From positions 170,314 through 230,187 of the forward strand of contig NW_005179169.1 of the NCBI RefSeq assembly GCF_000350225.1: a stretch of 59,874 bases of DNA, given 5' to 3'. Under the pieces are notes generated by a model. It worked only from the letters and a program-made list of their open reading frames with translations, ran no database searches and was not told where the DNA came from. Below are positions 10,554 through 20,424 of this stretch, piece after piece. Position 1 is the stretch's first letter. Each line of letters begins with the position of its first letter. This DNA comes from Chondrus crispus. Lineage: Eukaryota; Rhodophyta; Florideophyceae; Gigartinales; Gigartinaceae. The position numbers and the translations under genes are program-made.

Positions 10554-11906
10554 CTATGATACTCGCTCTTCGACCTGCTGCGCCAGCTGCGCCACGTTCA
10601 CCTCGCGCCACCCCGCCTCCGCGCCACGCTCTTGCGCCACCCCGCCCACGTGCGCCGCGCCGGCAGCGGCGGCCGCGGCAACGGCCGCGCCCTTGCCGTC
10701 CACCGCGGCCCCGCTCGGCACGCGCGCTTCGTCCCCTTGCACCAGCAGCTTCATCACCATCTCCGTGTTGGCCTGCATCGCGTACTCGTACCCCCTGACC
10801 ACGTCGCGCATGGTGTAGTTGAGCACGCGCGCCACCCACAGCCGGAACAGCAGCTCGCGCCAGTCGTCGTCGCCGCGCACAAACTCCCGCAGACACACCT
10901 GGTACGCCGCGACCCACACGCGCTCGGTCATGAAGCCGTACTCGGGCCAGTTGCGTGCGCGCAGCATGGGCGCGGCCACGTCCTCGCCGAACAGCCGCAG
11001 CAGCGTCTCCTGCCGCGCGCTCCAGTTGGCGCGCAGCAGCCCGAGGCTCTTCTCCACGTCGTACGCCACCTTCTGCCGGATGTCGCGCGGCGCCGCGCCC
11101 GCCGGGTCGATCTGGTGCACCGCCGCGGCGGCGCGCACCGCCTCGCCGCGCAGCGATTGCACGGCCGCGAAGCACTCGCACACCATCGTCTTGAGGTCGC
11201 CGAGCCCGCCGTAAAGCGCGTGCATCTTGCCCTGCGGCACGTACACCTCGAGCAGCGACAGGCCCTTCTGCGCGCACACAAACGTGTACACCGTGTCCAC
11301 GCCCCAGTCGCTCTGCCGCCGGCACCGCGCGTCGCCCACCAGCACCTCCGCCGCCGTGCGCGACAGGCACAGCTCCCCGCCCAGCGGCTGCCGCACCCAC
11401 GGCAGCGTCGTGCGCGGCCACAGCATCGCAAACCCGACCTTCGTGATCTGCCACGTCACCTGCGCGTCCGTGGAGGAGCGCGGGAAGTAGTGCCGCACCA
11501 CGTCGTAGCCGAGCGCCGCGCCGGCCTCGGCCTTTGTGATCCACGACGCGTCGAACGACGAAATGTCCGCGTCGTAGAAGTGGATGCGCTGCAGCGGCGC
11601 CGAGAGCGCGTTGGCATGCACCAAGTGCGCGCTCAGGAAGTAGTCAAGCGCCGAGTTCATGCCGTCGCCCTTGCCCGGCCGCAGCGCGCCCACCCGCTGC
11701 TGCTGCTGCACCACGACCGGGACGGCGAAGGGCGTCGGCGAGGCATTGACTGCGTCGATGGCAGAGACTACCGCGTTGAAGCAGGCATTTCTGCAGGCGC
11801 CGACGAGCAGGACGAGCGAGACTGCGGGGTGTTCGGCCGCTACATGGACGTTGCGCAGCACCGTCGGAACGTGCTCGGTCTTGAAGGGGAAGCAGACCAG
11901 AGACAT
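10554..11906 (-). CDS. MGS: Mannosylglycerate synthase (GT78)
   Basis: Transfers mannose from GDP-mannose to D-glycerate (EC 2.4.1.269), giving mannosylglycerate, the compatible solute called digeneaside in red algae; expected to act in the cytosol. The 450-residue protein is one exon. It opens MSLVCFPFK, carries RPGKGDGMN at 76-84, the metal/nucleotide DxD motif at Asp112-Ala-Asp114, QPLGGEL at 173-179, SDWGVD (Asp204) and GKMHALYGG (His229). These match the known Rhodothermus marinus enzyme at a constant offset of 12 residues (its Asp100, Asp102, Asp192 and His217), so the catalytic site looks complete. The start is fixed by homology of the first residues. The last 50-60 residues are an alanine-rich tail absent from the bacterial enzyme as I recall it. 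GC is very high and long frames are open on both other frames, which are shadows. No signal or transit peptide is seen. Confidence 0.95.
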   Translation of the reverse strand: MSLVCFPFKTEHVPTVLRNVHVAAEHPAVSLVLLVGACRNACFNAVVSAIDAVNASPTPFAVPVVVQQQQRVGALRPGKGDGMNSALDYFLSAHLVHANALSAPLQRIHFYDADISSFDASWITKAEAGAALGYDVVRHYFPRSSTDAQVTWQITKVGFAMLWPRTTLPWVRQPLGGELCLSRTAAEVLVGDARCRRQSDWGVDTVYTFVCAQKGLSLLEVYVPQGKMHALYGGLGDLKTMVCECFAAVQSLRGEAVRAAAAVHQIDPAGAAPRDIRQKVAYDVEKSLGLLRANWSARQETLLRLFGEDVAAPMLRARNWPEYGFMTERVWVAAYQVCLREFVRGDDDWRELLFRLWVARVLNYTMRDVVRGYEYAMQANTEMVMKLLVQGDEARVPSGAAVDGKGAAVAAAAAAGAAHVGGVAQERGAEAGWREVNVAQLAQQVEERVS

Positions 11907-12510
11907 GGGTGAATGCCGACTGCGAGTGCTAGGGTGGCAAGTAGGGGAACGAACGAACTGGCGCCGAGATCGAAATGGTTGTGGAGGGCACGCGAGAACG
12001 CGTGCGAGGAAAGTGAGATGTGAATTCCTGCGGGACTGAGACTGGAATCTTGTCTGTCACGGAATGGTGGTGGAGGCCGTGAAGCTGGCTGGCAGGGTAC
12101 CGCGTGGAAGATGTGTGGAGCAGGTAAAAAGTGGCTGGAGAACGAGGGTCGAACGAGGGGGCAAGTTTACAGGTCTAGACTCTAGAATAGAAGAAGACTG
12201 GTGCTTAAATGCGGTTGAGCGGCTTGGCCTGGGATGCATGCATGGTGTCGGGAGGTTTGGAGTGGTCATTTCATGTACGGCAAGCATCTAGTGTTAAAGT
12301 GACAAATGGCCTGGTACTACTGTATGAGGCCAGTTCTTAGACGGGCTCTTCTAGATATTTAGAAGCACATGGCAGAGTGCACGCGGGGGGGCGCAGTCTC
12401 CGGGGCAAGCTGGGCTCGGTGTCGCGAGCAAGGGGGCCAGTGTGCAGCAGTTGGTCCGGCGAGCACGGCGGGGAAGGGCGGTGGGTGGCGGTGGACGCCG
12501 GGTGTGGGCG

Positions 12511-12594
12511 TATCGAAGGCTCATATATTTTGGGGGAAAGGTCAGTGCGAAGTATCAAAGGCACATTTGCATTGGGGGAAAGCTCAATGCGAAG
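12511..12594 (+). repeat. 42-bp imperfect tandem duplication
   Basis: Two adjacent 42-bp units (12511-12552 and 12553-12594) both begin TATC and end GTGCGAAG or ATGCGAAG, with a shared TTGGGGGAAAG core. About four-fifths of positions agree. Confidence 0.75.
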
Positions 12595-13077
12595 GGAGAT
12601 GGGCAGGTGAGCGGGAGGCGGCAACGAATCTGCATGGCTCAAGTTATGCGCCCCACACGATCGCTACTGTACGGTACCCCGTCATCGCATGTAGAGTCTC
12701 GAGCTGTAAATTTAAGTCATTTTGCTTACCAACCCCACACCAAGCACGGTGCGTGCGGAGCGGCATCCAGAATCTCGCATGCAAAATGGCCTGCAAAATG
12801 GTTGCACGCCATGGGCCCGGGCGTGCCGGTTCAGGAATCGCGATTCCGGCTGTGGCCCAATCAAATACGCTCCGTTGGGGATCACGCTGGTGGCGCATTT
12901 GCATCCTTGCGAAGTTATCGAAGTTCGATCGCCGCGTGTGCCCCAATAGCAGCCATTTATTCCCCCTAATGAAGTTACCGTTGTTACCGTGCGTGTAGGC
13001 CCCCACCCCGTCAGCAGATATTTGATGCAGAGTTGGAGTTGTACGACAGGAAATCTACACGTCTACCACTCGAGTGG

Positions 13078-13093
13078 TACCCTTCGAAGGGTA
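13078..13093. repeat. 16-bp palindrome TACCCTTCGAAGGGTA, copy 1
   Basis: A perfect palindrome centred on TTCGAA. An identical copy lies about 280 bp to the right, and an incomplete copy (ACCCTTCGAAGGG) lies near 6303 in the left intergenic tract. Confidence 0.9.
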
Positions 13094-13355
13094 GTGTCTA
13101 ACATATTTCATAATTTTATTTCTTTTCAACTTTGATGCCCACGGTCTCCATTTTTCCTTGCTATGTAAGTGGACTCGTTTTCTTGCACCATATACCGTAT
13201 GTAACTTGGATACTTGTTGAGCAATTTGAGACCCATGAAATATGGTCGTATGAAGCATTCGTGTATGCCGTCGTGTATGCCGTCTATGCCGAGACCGCGA
13301 GTGCTACAGTAAGACTACTCACAGTTAAATTACCGTCAGTCGCTGTTACAGTGTG

Positions 13356-13371
13356 TACCCTTCGAAGGGTA
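13356..13371. repeat. 16-bp palindrome TACCCTTCGAAGGGTA, copy 2
   Basis: Identical to 13078-13093. Flanking bases differ, so the palindrome rather than a longer repeat is what recurs. Confidence 0.9.
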
Positions 13372-14183
13372 GAAGGACGGAATCTTTTCTTGAATCTCCT
13401 TCTTCTTAGTGCAGCATCTGCCAATAAAAGGCAATATAGTACAGGCCTCTGTTGCCATAAGATATGTTGGGGCGAATAGAATGCTAGATCACATTTTCTC
13501 AGGTCCTGTGACGTGCGAAGGAACTTGTGAAGGAACTAGTGAAGAGCGGACATTGTGGAACGGGTATTGAAGAGCAGCTTGATTCAAAAATACAAGAGGG
13601 GCTGGAAGCTGCATATCCAAAGAATGTCATGATATCAAAGGCTGCCTTTTCACTCTAGACTATTTGAAAACAATCACACACACAAGTCCTTCGAGTTGCT
13701 AGACGACATATGACCTCATATGAGCTCACTTTTCAAATTATTTCACTAGCTTGCGTCTCAAATTGTTTTCAATCAACACGAAACCTTCTGGAAGCAGTTT
13801 GCAGGATGTGTACGTACTACGCAATATCGCTATCCATTCAACCATAAATATATATATAACTTTACAATTAGTGGCTGCTACAGAGGATGTGACAATTGTA
13901 ATCTTCCCATGGCACACCCTCTTGGCCCCACAGCATCTCGTGTCATGTCGCCTGGTCCCTCTGCGACGAAAACATGTGTCGAGTCACAGGCTCGACGCAA
14001 GTGGATAAATGCAACCTGACGCAGGAATTCCGAACATTGCGGCTTCTCATGCCAACAATTTCTTGGGCAAGGCAAATGGTAGGGGCAAACGCACCCACTG
14101 ACGGAAAAAACGTCAGAGACTGGGCGCCTCCTGAATCCTAAAATCGCAAATTGAGTTGACCAAATCGGGATTTTATAACACGC

Positions 14184-14217
14184 AAACGGCGCGTTGTGCA
14201 CACATAACGCGCCGTTT
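14184..14217. repeat. 12-bp inverted repeat with 10-nt loop
   Basis: AAACGGCGCGTT pairs exactly with AACGCGCCGTTT across a 10-nt spacer. It could form a strong hairpin in RNA or mark an old insertion end. No gene is attached to it. Confidence 0.8.
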
Positions 14218-14504
14218 TCTCGGACGGGCGACCCCATGCTAGGTTCAATGAGTATCGCACGAATGCCAAAATGCGCACGCGTGCAATCTAAATTATCTTA
14301 GAGCTTTGACGGCGTCATCGTCGGCGTCCAGTGAGTACAAATCGTGCGTATTGTAGGGGGACGTACATTGTGTGCCCAAGCATTTCCGTGACAAAACTCA
14401 CTTTTTGTGCACAAAAAAGAAAAATATGACTCCCGACACAAAAAATAATTTCCGGAGGCTCCCATTCACATCGGAAACACATAAATCTCGCTGTTCATAC
14501 ATGC

Positions 14505-14512
14505 AAAAAAAA
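14505..14512 (-). terminator. RNA polymerase III terminator for tRNA-Thr
   Basis: A run of eight A on the plus strand, so eight T on the tRNA strand, begins 5 nt after the discriminator base. This is the standard Pol III stop signal and supports the tRNA being an expressed unit. Confidence 0.85.
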
Positions 14513-14517
14513 GTTGC

Positions 14518-14591
14518 AGCCGAATGCGAGAGTCGAACTCGCGACCTCACCCTTACGAAGGGCGCGCTCTAACCAACTGAGCTAAGCCGGC
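14518..14591 (-). tRNA. tRNA-Thr (anticodon CGU)
   Basis: A 74-nt cloverleaf without intron. The acceptor strand starts GCCGGCT, the D arm is GCTC/GAGC with loop AGTTGGTTA, the anticodon stem is CGCCC/GGGTG with loop TTCGTAA (anticodon CGT, reading ACG), the variable loop is 5 nt, and the T arm is GCGAG-TTCGACT-CTCGC. Discriminator U73 fits eukaryotic tRNA-Thr. The acceptor stem has one C-U mismatch (positions 6-67) next to a G-U pair, which slightly weakens the case for a fully functional copy. Confidence 0.87.
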
Positions 14592-15113
14592 TTCACGGTT
14601 GAGACGGGCGTATACTGTGCTTGGTAATAAACTACAAAACTGATTGCTTACAGTTATGATAAAAAGCGCGACGAATAAATTTACCAAGCGCGGCGACTAT
14701 CGCCCGCATGGCGTAGATATCATGGACCGGCTTTGTCCGGCTTTGTCCTGTGCTGTACAAGTGTGACCCCTTGACGTCCGCCCCATGTTATTGCATCGGC
14801 CCCCCCTAGAATTTGAATAAATTTACCCCCATTTAAGCGCGGCCCTTTCTCATCCAACCCAAGTGTGAGACATCGGCCCCTCGACCCCCCCATCGTATCG
14901 CCTCCAACAACGCCCCAGATTTGCGATCTGGTCAAGTGTCGCCTCTGCTTCCCTCGCCCGCATGCCCTATCACGGCGCGGCCCTCGCGGCCCTTTCCTAT
15001 CCAGCCCAAGTGTGAATCCTTGACGCTAGCCTCGTGCTCAGCATCGGCCCCTCTACAAAGTCAGAGAAATAAAATCACGATCGTATCGGCCTGTCTCTTT
15101 CCAGCACACTGGC

Positions 15114-15213
15114 NNNNNNNNNNNNNNNNNNNNNNNNNNNNNNNNNNNNNNNNNNNNNNNNNNNNNNNNNNNNNNNNNNNNNNNNNNNNNNNNNNNNNNN
15201 NNNNNNNNNNNNN
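15114..15213. other. Assembly gap (100 N)
   Basis: Exactly 100 N, a conventional placeholder for a gap of unknown size. It is followed by a run of ten C. Confidence 0.98.
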
Positions 15214-15670
15214 CCCCCCCCCCTCCACTTGATCTAGTGAAAAATAAATGGGATCGGCCCACCCTACAATTTGAATGAAGTTACCTCCCATACGATAAAA
15301 TGCAAGTATTTTGACAAGGACCGCATTATGCCAGTACTCAGCAGTCCCCGCAACTTCCTCCTCTTGTCGTTGCCTCACTCCCTCACTCATGGGTTCTCCT
15401 GATGGGCCGGCACATCCTTCTTCCTCCCCGCAACATCACCCCTCTGCTGCTGGCTCCCCCTAGGAGAGCCCTGCCATCTCACTCGACAATAATTATGACA
15501 AGTAAACGCAAACTTGAGATATAAGAGACAAAGTCTCCTCCCTGCCACAACTCTCGCCTCCCACAACTCTCGCCTCCCACATCACTGTGAGGAGCCGTCG
15601 CCGCGCTAGTGCGACTGCGAAAGCACGCAATTAAAAAAGGCATAGTTCCGCAATCTGGTCAGGTAGTGCC

Positions 15671-15728
15671 GCCGTCCTACTCGCTCGCATTCCATTCATG
15701 CCGTCCTACTCGCTCGCATTCCATTCAT
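15671..15728 (+). repeat. 29-bp perfect tandem duplication
   Basis: Two identical 29-bp units (15671-15699, 15700-15728) begin GCCGTCCTACTCGC and end CCATTCAT. Identity implies a recent slip or duplication. Confidence 0.9.
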
Positions 15729-16760
15729 TCTTGCAGACGCACCACCCCCATCACAGCCGTAGCCCAGAATCCTGCCTGTGAGTGATGAGCCCAAGATTTT
15801 TCAGAGTCAGCGACTTCCTGCGGCGCTGACCAGATGGAATGCAGCCTAGTTAAAGATATGGCCCTTCGTTTAAAGTCATTGAAGACCTCGCTCGCGAGAT
15901 GTCATCCTGGAACTCCATAGCGTTGCAAACTGTCAAAGCTCGAACTTCACCACCCATCTAGTCCACCTCGCGCTTGCCATCCCCAGGTGTAGGCCTCCTA
16001 ATCATACATGCCCCCCACACCCGCCTCAAATGTAACTTGAAGGGCTGCGCCTGCGCATTCGTCAGGTTGTGTCCTTCAGATTGCCTTGAGCAACGTGAGA
16101 GTAATGCAGTAGAAGAGCGTCCTCATGACTTCCACTGATGAATGGATCCGATTGCCGTTGCACCTCTATCCTGTGGGTCCCGACTGAACTAGAGTTAGAC
16201 CTCTCGAGTTTGGGGTTGGCGCATGCACATACGGTACCCAGGGTACTTCTCCTTTTATCTATCCCGGCCACGACAGATGCGCTATTGCCTAGTGGTTATC
16301 TCTCACATATTAACCAATGCCCCATGCAGAAACGGTTACAGCGCACATGCGGGTAGGCTGTTGATATTTGGATGGCTTGACGACGCCGACGTTCCGCAAA
16401 GGGAGAGGGAAGGACGTTGTCGTTTCACAGAGATTTGCCCGGCCCCTGTTTGGCACGAAGGAGCGGGGGAACACACAAGCAGTGTGCGCACGCGGTCAGG
16501 TCGCAGACGTCGTGAATCAGCGACCAGATGTAAACAGTCCTGTGTCGCGCGGCAACCCATACTGCTCCAAAAAGTCCACTCACGTCCGTGCACGACAGGC
16601 GAGCCGCGAGGCCTCACCAGGTGCAACTTGGCGCGCCCCAGCCATAGGTCCATGTGACTATCGTGGATGAAGTCGAGCTCGACGACAACGACACTATGCC
16701 CGAAACCCGTCCGTGCAAGCCGCGACAATGTCTGTGACATCTGTGAGCGAGCATGTATGC

Positions 16761-16884
16761 GTTGTCACACGGGGCAAGAGGGTCGTTATCAGCTCGAGGG
16801 CCGGACATGGGCCTCGAGGTGGAGGCGAGGGCGCATGGGAGGCCCGAGAGGTGATATCGGCCCGAGTGTGCCCCGTGTGACAAC
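16761..16884. repeat. 124-bp fold-back with 16-bp perfect outer arms
   Basis: GTTGTCACACGGGGCA at 16761-16776 is exactly complementary to 16869-16884. Further partial pairing runs inward. It could be a small hairpin transposon or a structured transcript; no flanking duplication was established. Confidence 0.6.
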
Positions 16885-17338
16885 ACACTTGTCTCTCGGC
16901 TGACCCCCGAGCGATGTAGAACGCGAATTCTTTTTGTTGAATTTTCCAATTTTTGTCAAATAATCTCCTCCAGGTTCCTTTTGCGTCAGCTCAGTCTTTG
17001 CTGAGGCAGACAAAGGGCGTTAGAGCTGAAAGAGTCAGGCAGCTGCAGTTCTGTGCAGTCAGGCTTGTAATCGACACACTCAGTTTCGAATGTAGATGGT
17101 TGCTCCCGTCTTCGCACTCGCAATTTTACTCCCGACTTCAACTATGTATACGCAGTGAAAACTACTGTTGCAGGCTAAATTCGAAACTCAGGCTACCCCA
17201 TAAAACGCAAGTAAATAAAAACCATGAGGTTTTGTCCTTGATCAGATTGTTGGAGTGACTTGACTTAGCGGATATGGCCTCATATCCATCATTTCCCTCT
17301 TTGGAAGTCCGGAAACATCTGTGTTTCGAGTGTTGTTG

Positions 17339-17860
17339 TTAAATATCGATGGCATATTGCTCGATCGGATGTTGTAGTGTGTTGGTTCGCAGCAACTTTT
17401 GAAAAGCCGCGTTCGGGCCAATCTTTGTCAACCCATCAGCCGGGTTTTGTTCGCTACGAATGAGTCCAATATTCGAAATCGTACGTTCATTGTACGTCTC
17501 TCGAATTGCGGCAAGATCTACCATTAATCTCTTCTCATTCGTGTACTTGGACCCTCTGATGACATCGAAAAGCGCCTTTGAATCATTAAGCATTAGCAAA
17601 GATATCTCTCGACCAAGCATACGTTGCAAATCATGGCGTAGAATGTATGCATTGTCGAATCCGTCGACAAATGCAAGTGTTTCTGCAGCCATACTGGATC
17701 TGGTGACTCGACGTGACTTTTGAGAATAAAAGTGAATAACAGATCCACGATGATGCTTGTCCATCAAAACAATAATATATCTCAATTGGCTTGAGTTGTC
17801 GTTATTGTTGTTGAACGACGCATCTGAGTATACCGTGAGGTGTAGCGAGGTTAGGTCCAA
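17339..17860 (-). pseudogene. Copia RNase H domain fragment
   Basis: The translated frame shows the Ty1/Copia ribonuclease H signature: TVYSDASF with the first catalytic Asp, SSMAAETLAF with the Glu, LLMLNDSKALFDVI with the next Asp, and NPADGLTK at the end. It would degrade RNA of the RNA-DNA hybrid during reverse transcription. The frame is separated from the reverse transcriptase by stops and shifts, so the element is dead. It is the 3'-most coding part of the Copia copy interrupted by the Gypsy element. Confidence 0.88.
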
Positions 17861-17945
17861 TGAGGGTATTTCATGCGGATTGAAATTGTGTTTTGGAAAT
17901 ATTTGATAATCTTGTTGAGCTTGATGATTTCATGTCCGAAGGTTT

Positions 17946-18863
17946 TTAGGTGGATTGTGCTTCTATTGACACTGTAAAAGCTATATCTGGTCTGGAATGG
18001 ACGACCCATGCCAGTTTGGCCCTCATAGAGCGATATTCATCAAATAACGAATCAGGACGTAGGCGCTTTAGGCGCGATATGTATCCCTTTTGGCCAACGG
18101 AATGACTCATATCATTTTTGGTTACCTCAAGACCAGTGAAGACGAACGGAGTATCTTCAGATGGTTTTGTATCAAATGCACGACTTCTGACGGCACTTGA
18201 ATCTCTTCTGAATTCATCTGCTCCGACCCGTATGATATCGTCAACATATGACCAAACCCCAATGAGATTTGTTCCTACGCGCTTATAGAAGAGCGAAAAG
18301 TCGCCCTCAGCATGCTTCATATCAAGCTGCTTTTGTGATGGTCAGTTTGCGTTTCACCCCAGTAATCCCCTGCGTCTGTAAAGCCGTAGAGAGGCTTCAC
18401 CGCTTTTAGAAGATGATCTGGTGAGAGCTCTAATATGTCTGGTCGTATAAATATTTCCCTTTTCAATTCAGAGACAGACTGTATATATGCCTGATTGATG
18501 TCTGTTGCGCACATATCAAGTCCCAAGATAGAGGATAATACGAGCATGATACGAATAGATGGCTGCTTAAGTGTATTGGCGTTGTGCAAAATTCTTCTTT
18601 TGTCTCGATCACGATGACCACCAAGAACTAATCGTGCCTTGCTCGTTCCCATTTTCTTTGCGTTTGATAGTGAGGACAAAACGAGAAGGTACAATGTTTG
18701 GATTTGGACCGATTTCTTCACGCAAGACTAGTTTCAGGGTTCCTCTTTTGATTAAACCCTCAAGCTCCTTCCTCTTTGCTTCATCAAACTGGCCAGTCCT
18801 AGGATCTTTTGGTGCCATAACTTCCGAGAAGAAGGGCCAGGTTACAGTAGCTCTTCCTGGCAA
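17946..18863 (-). pseudogene. Copia reverse transcriptase, frameshifted
   Basis: Three pieces in different frames make up one reverse transcriptase. The first (about 18863-18609) has the domain start ending [11 protein letters not shown]; the second (18721-18317) has [18 protein letters not shown] and [20 protein letters not shown]; the third (18320-17946) has the catalytic WSYVDDII motif and the terminal RPDIAF motif. At least two frameshifts separate them. Domain order continues from the integrase on the right (across the Gypsy insertion) to RNase H on the left, as in Ty1/Copia (PR-INT-RT-RH). Confidence 0.88.
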
Positions 18864-18949
18864 CTCAGATATCGGAGGAATGGAATGAAGTGGTGCCGCA
18901 TGTTGCTCTGGCTTTTGAGGCTCAAACTCGAATGGTTTGGGTGTCTGCG

Positions 18950-19164
18950 CGGCAGGCGAACTTGGCCTGCTTTGAAAGTAGTGACGAGATAGACGGTAAC
19001 TTCGCTGGTTTCACTTGCGCCAAATTGAAGGATCGAGGTCCTGTACGGTCACCGACGTTAACCATTATTTTCTTCCCGACAGCCGATATCAACTTATGTG
19101 GTCCGGTGCATTTTCGAATCGGCTTTTCCCTATAAACATACACTGGTTGACCTGGCGTACATCT
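18950..19164 (-). pseudogene. Copia integrase C-terminal part (left of insertion)
   Basis: Translation gives GQPVYVYREKPIRKCTGPH and NVGDRTGPRSFNLAQVKP, the C-terminal integrase region of Copia elements that precedes reverse transcriptase. It stops abruptly at 19164 where the Gypsy LTR starts; the rest of the integrase resumes at 34130. Removing the Gypsy element with one CATCT copy brings the two parts back into one frame (HFRC followed by TPGQPVY). Confidence 0.85.
19160..19164. other. Target site duplication CATCT, left
   Basis: CATCT lies immediately before the TG of the left LTR and is repeated at 34130-34134 immediately after the CA of the right LTR. Five bases is the usual Ty3/Gypsy integration footprint. 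Confidence 0.92.
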
Positions 19165-20314
19165 TGTAGTGCAATGCGCTTGTCGGGCAGAGACCGCAGT
19201 CCGATGGTCCAGCAAAAACAACAACAGCAGCAAAAAGAAGATCTGCCGATGGCACAGCGCTACGGAGTGTCCGACTCTCCCTTCTCCGTTTAAACGAGCT
19301 TGCGACTCGTAGTAGCTCAGATCCCTGATGGGGGGGCACAGAGAAATAGCCCGGCCCGAGATCGGTGTGGTACAGACTTGCGAAGAGAACTGCTCGACGA
19401 GTGTGGGGTGGGGCGCGTACGTAGGTACCCCGGTTCCACTGGGTTGTAAGGCCAATGCTCGTTGAGCTTCTTCGACACCTTGTAACGCGACAAGGCCTTC
19501 GACGGGGGCGTCGCAACGCAGCCCGACGGGATGAAATGAAAGTAGTAGCACTACGTCAACCGTGCCGCCCGATGGCTCGAAACACCTACACCGGTTCGGT
19601 CGCAACCGAGGCCGATGGCACCAACACTGGCTCGTAACACGACGGAGCCCTTCGAGGGAGACGTTGTTGCAACGGTCTCCGTCGGAAAATGGGTCACAGT
19701 AGCAGCGCTACGTCAACTGTGTCGCCCAATGGCAAAGACACCTACACCGGTTCGGTCGCAACCGAGGCCGATGGCACCAACACAAGATAAGGGGAAAATA
19801 GGTAGAATTAGAGATAGAAAAGGATAGGGAAATAAAGGAAAAAGAAATGGAACCCCCGAGCGCTGAAGGATGCCGTAGGCTTAGGTAAAAGGGAGCGTCT
19901 TGGTAGAGACGGACTTCGACCAAGGCGACATTCAACTCCGGCAACTCGGGTTTGATTGGGAAATGAAGGAAAAAGAAAGAGAACCCCCGAGCGCTGAAGG
20001 ATGCCGTAGGCTTAGGTAAAAGGGAGCGTCTTGGTAGAGACGGACTTCGACCAAGGCGACATTCAACTCTGGCAACTCGGGTTGGTTTATTGACTTGTTC
20101 GGTCAAAGGGCTAAGTTATATAGAGCCCCGCCGGGGCGAGTACAGTAGCTCCCGGCTCTAGATTCTAGATCTAATTATTAAATAAATTAAATAATTAAAA
20201 TAATCGTGCGCTTCGTCGCACACGTGTGTCCCCCAAACCCGGACTACAGTATCCATTTTTTTTTCCTTTTTCACTTCCTTTCGTCCCCCTACCCGAGACG
20301 GGTATTGCACTATA
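19165..20314 (-). repeat. 3' LTR of the Gypsy element (1,150 bp)
   Basis: Nearly identical to 33113-34129 but 133 bp longer, because of a 131-bp tandem duplication (19827-19957 and 19958-20088). It contains a shorter internal direct repeat (ACACCTACACCGGTTCGG...) and a TATATA box at 20117-20122. That box reads as a TATA element on both strands, so it could drive minus-strand transcription out of the element and plus-strand transcription into the antisense gene that starts 111 bp inside. The adjacent inner sequence on the coding strand (AGAAGGGAAA) suits a polypurine primer tract. Confidence 0.93.
19827..20088. repeat. 131-bp tandem duplication inside left LTR
   Basis: Two copies beginning GGGAAATAAAGG and GGGAAATGAAGG follow each other with a period of 131 bp. 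The other LTR has one copy, so the duplication happened after insertion in this LTR (or was lost from the other). The two units differ at a few positions. Confidence 0.88.
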
Positions 20315-20424
20315 TATTTCCCTTCTGAGCGCCCTCGCGCAGCGTCTTCACTCCTTTGCTTCCCAACTTCTTCCTTTTTCTTCCGACCATCGGTCGCCGC
20401 TCGCGTGAGAGTAAGACGATCTCC

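Larger units (their letters stand above)
11907..14504. other. Intergenic region between MGS and tRNA-Thr
   Basis: No gene is recognised. It would include the MGS promoter (upstream of 11906 on the minus strand), but I see no convincing TATA box. It contains a 42-bp imperfect tandem duplication, two copies of a 16-bp palindrome and a 12-bp inverted repeat, listed separately. Confidence 0.6.
14592..17338. other. Intergenic and repeat-derived sequence with an assembly gap
   Basis: No coding gene is recognised. Around the gap, phrases such as CATCGGCCCC followed by AATTTGAATAAA/GAA recur in degenerate form (about 14795-14835 and 15250-15290), and a phrase with CCAAGTGTGA recurs (about 14860 and 15005), suggesting an old tandem or dispersed repeat. 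The right part (about 16900-17338) should hold the 3' end of the Copia element, but I could not define its LTR. Confidence 0.5.

Noticed and set aside
10632..11912. 426-codon plus-strand frame and several others opposite MGS
   Set aside because: They are shadows of the very GC-rich MGS gene; only the minus-strand 450-codon frame has conserved enzyme motifs.
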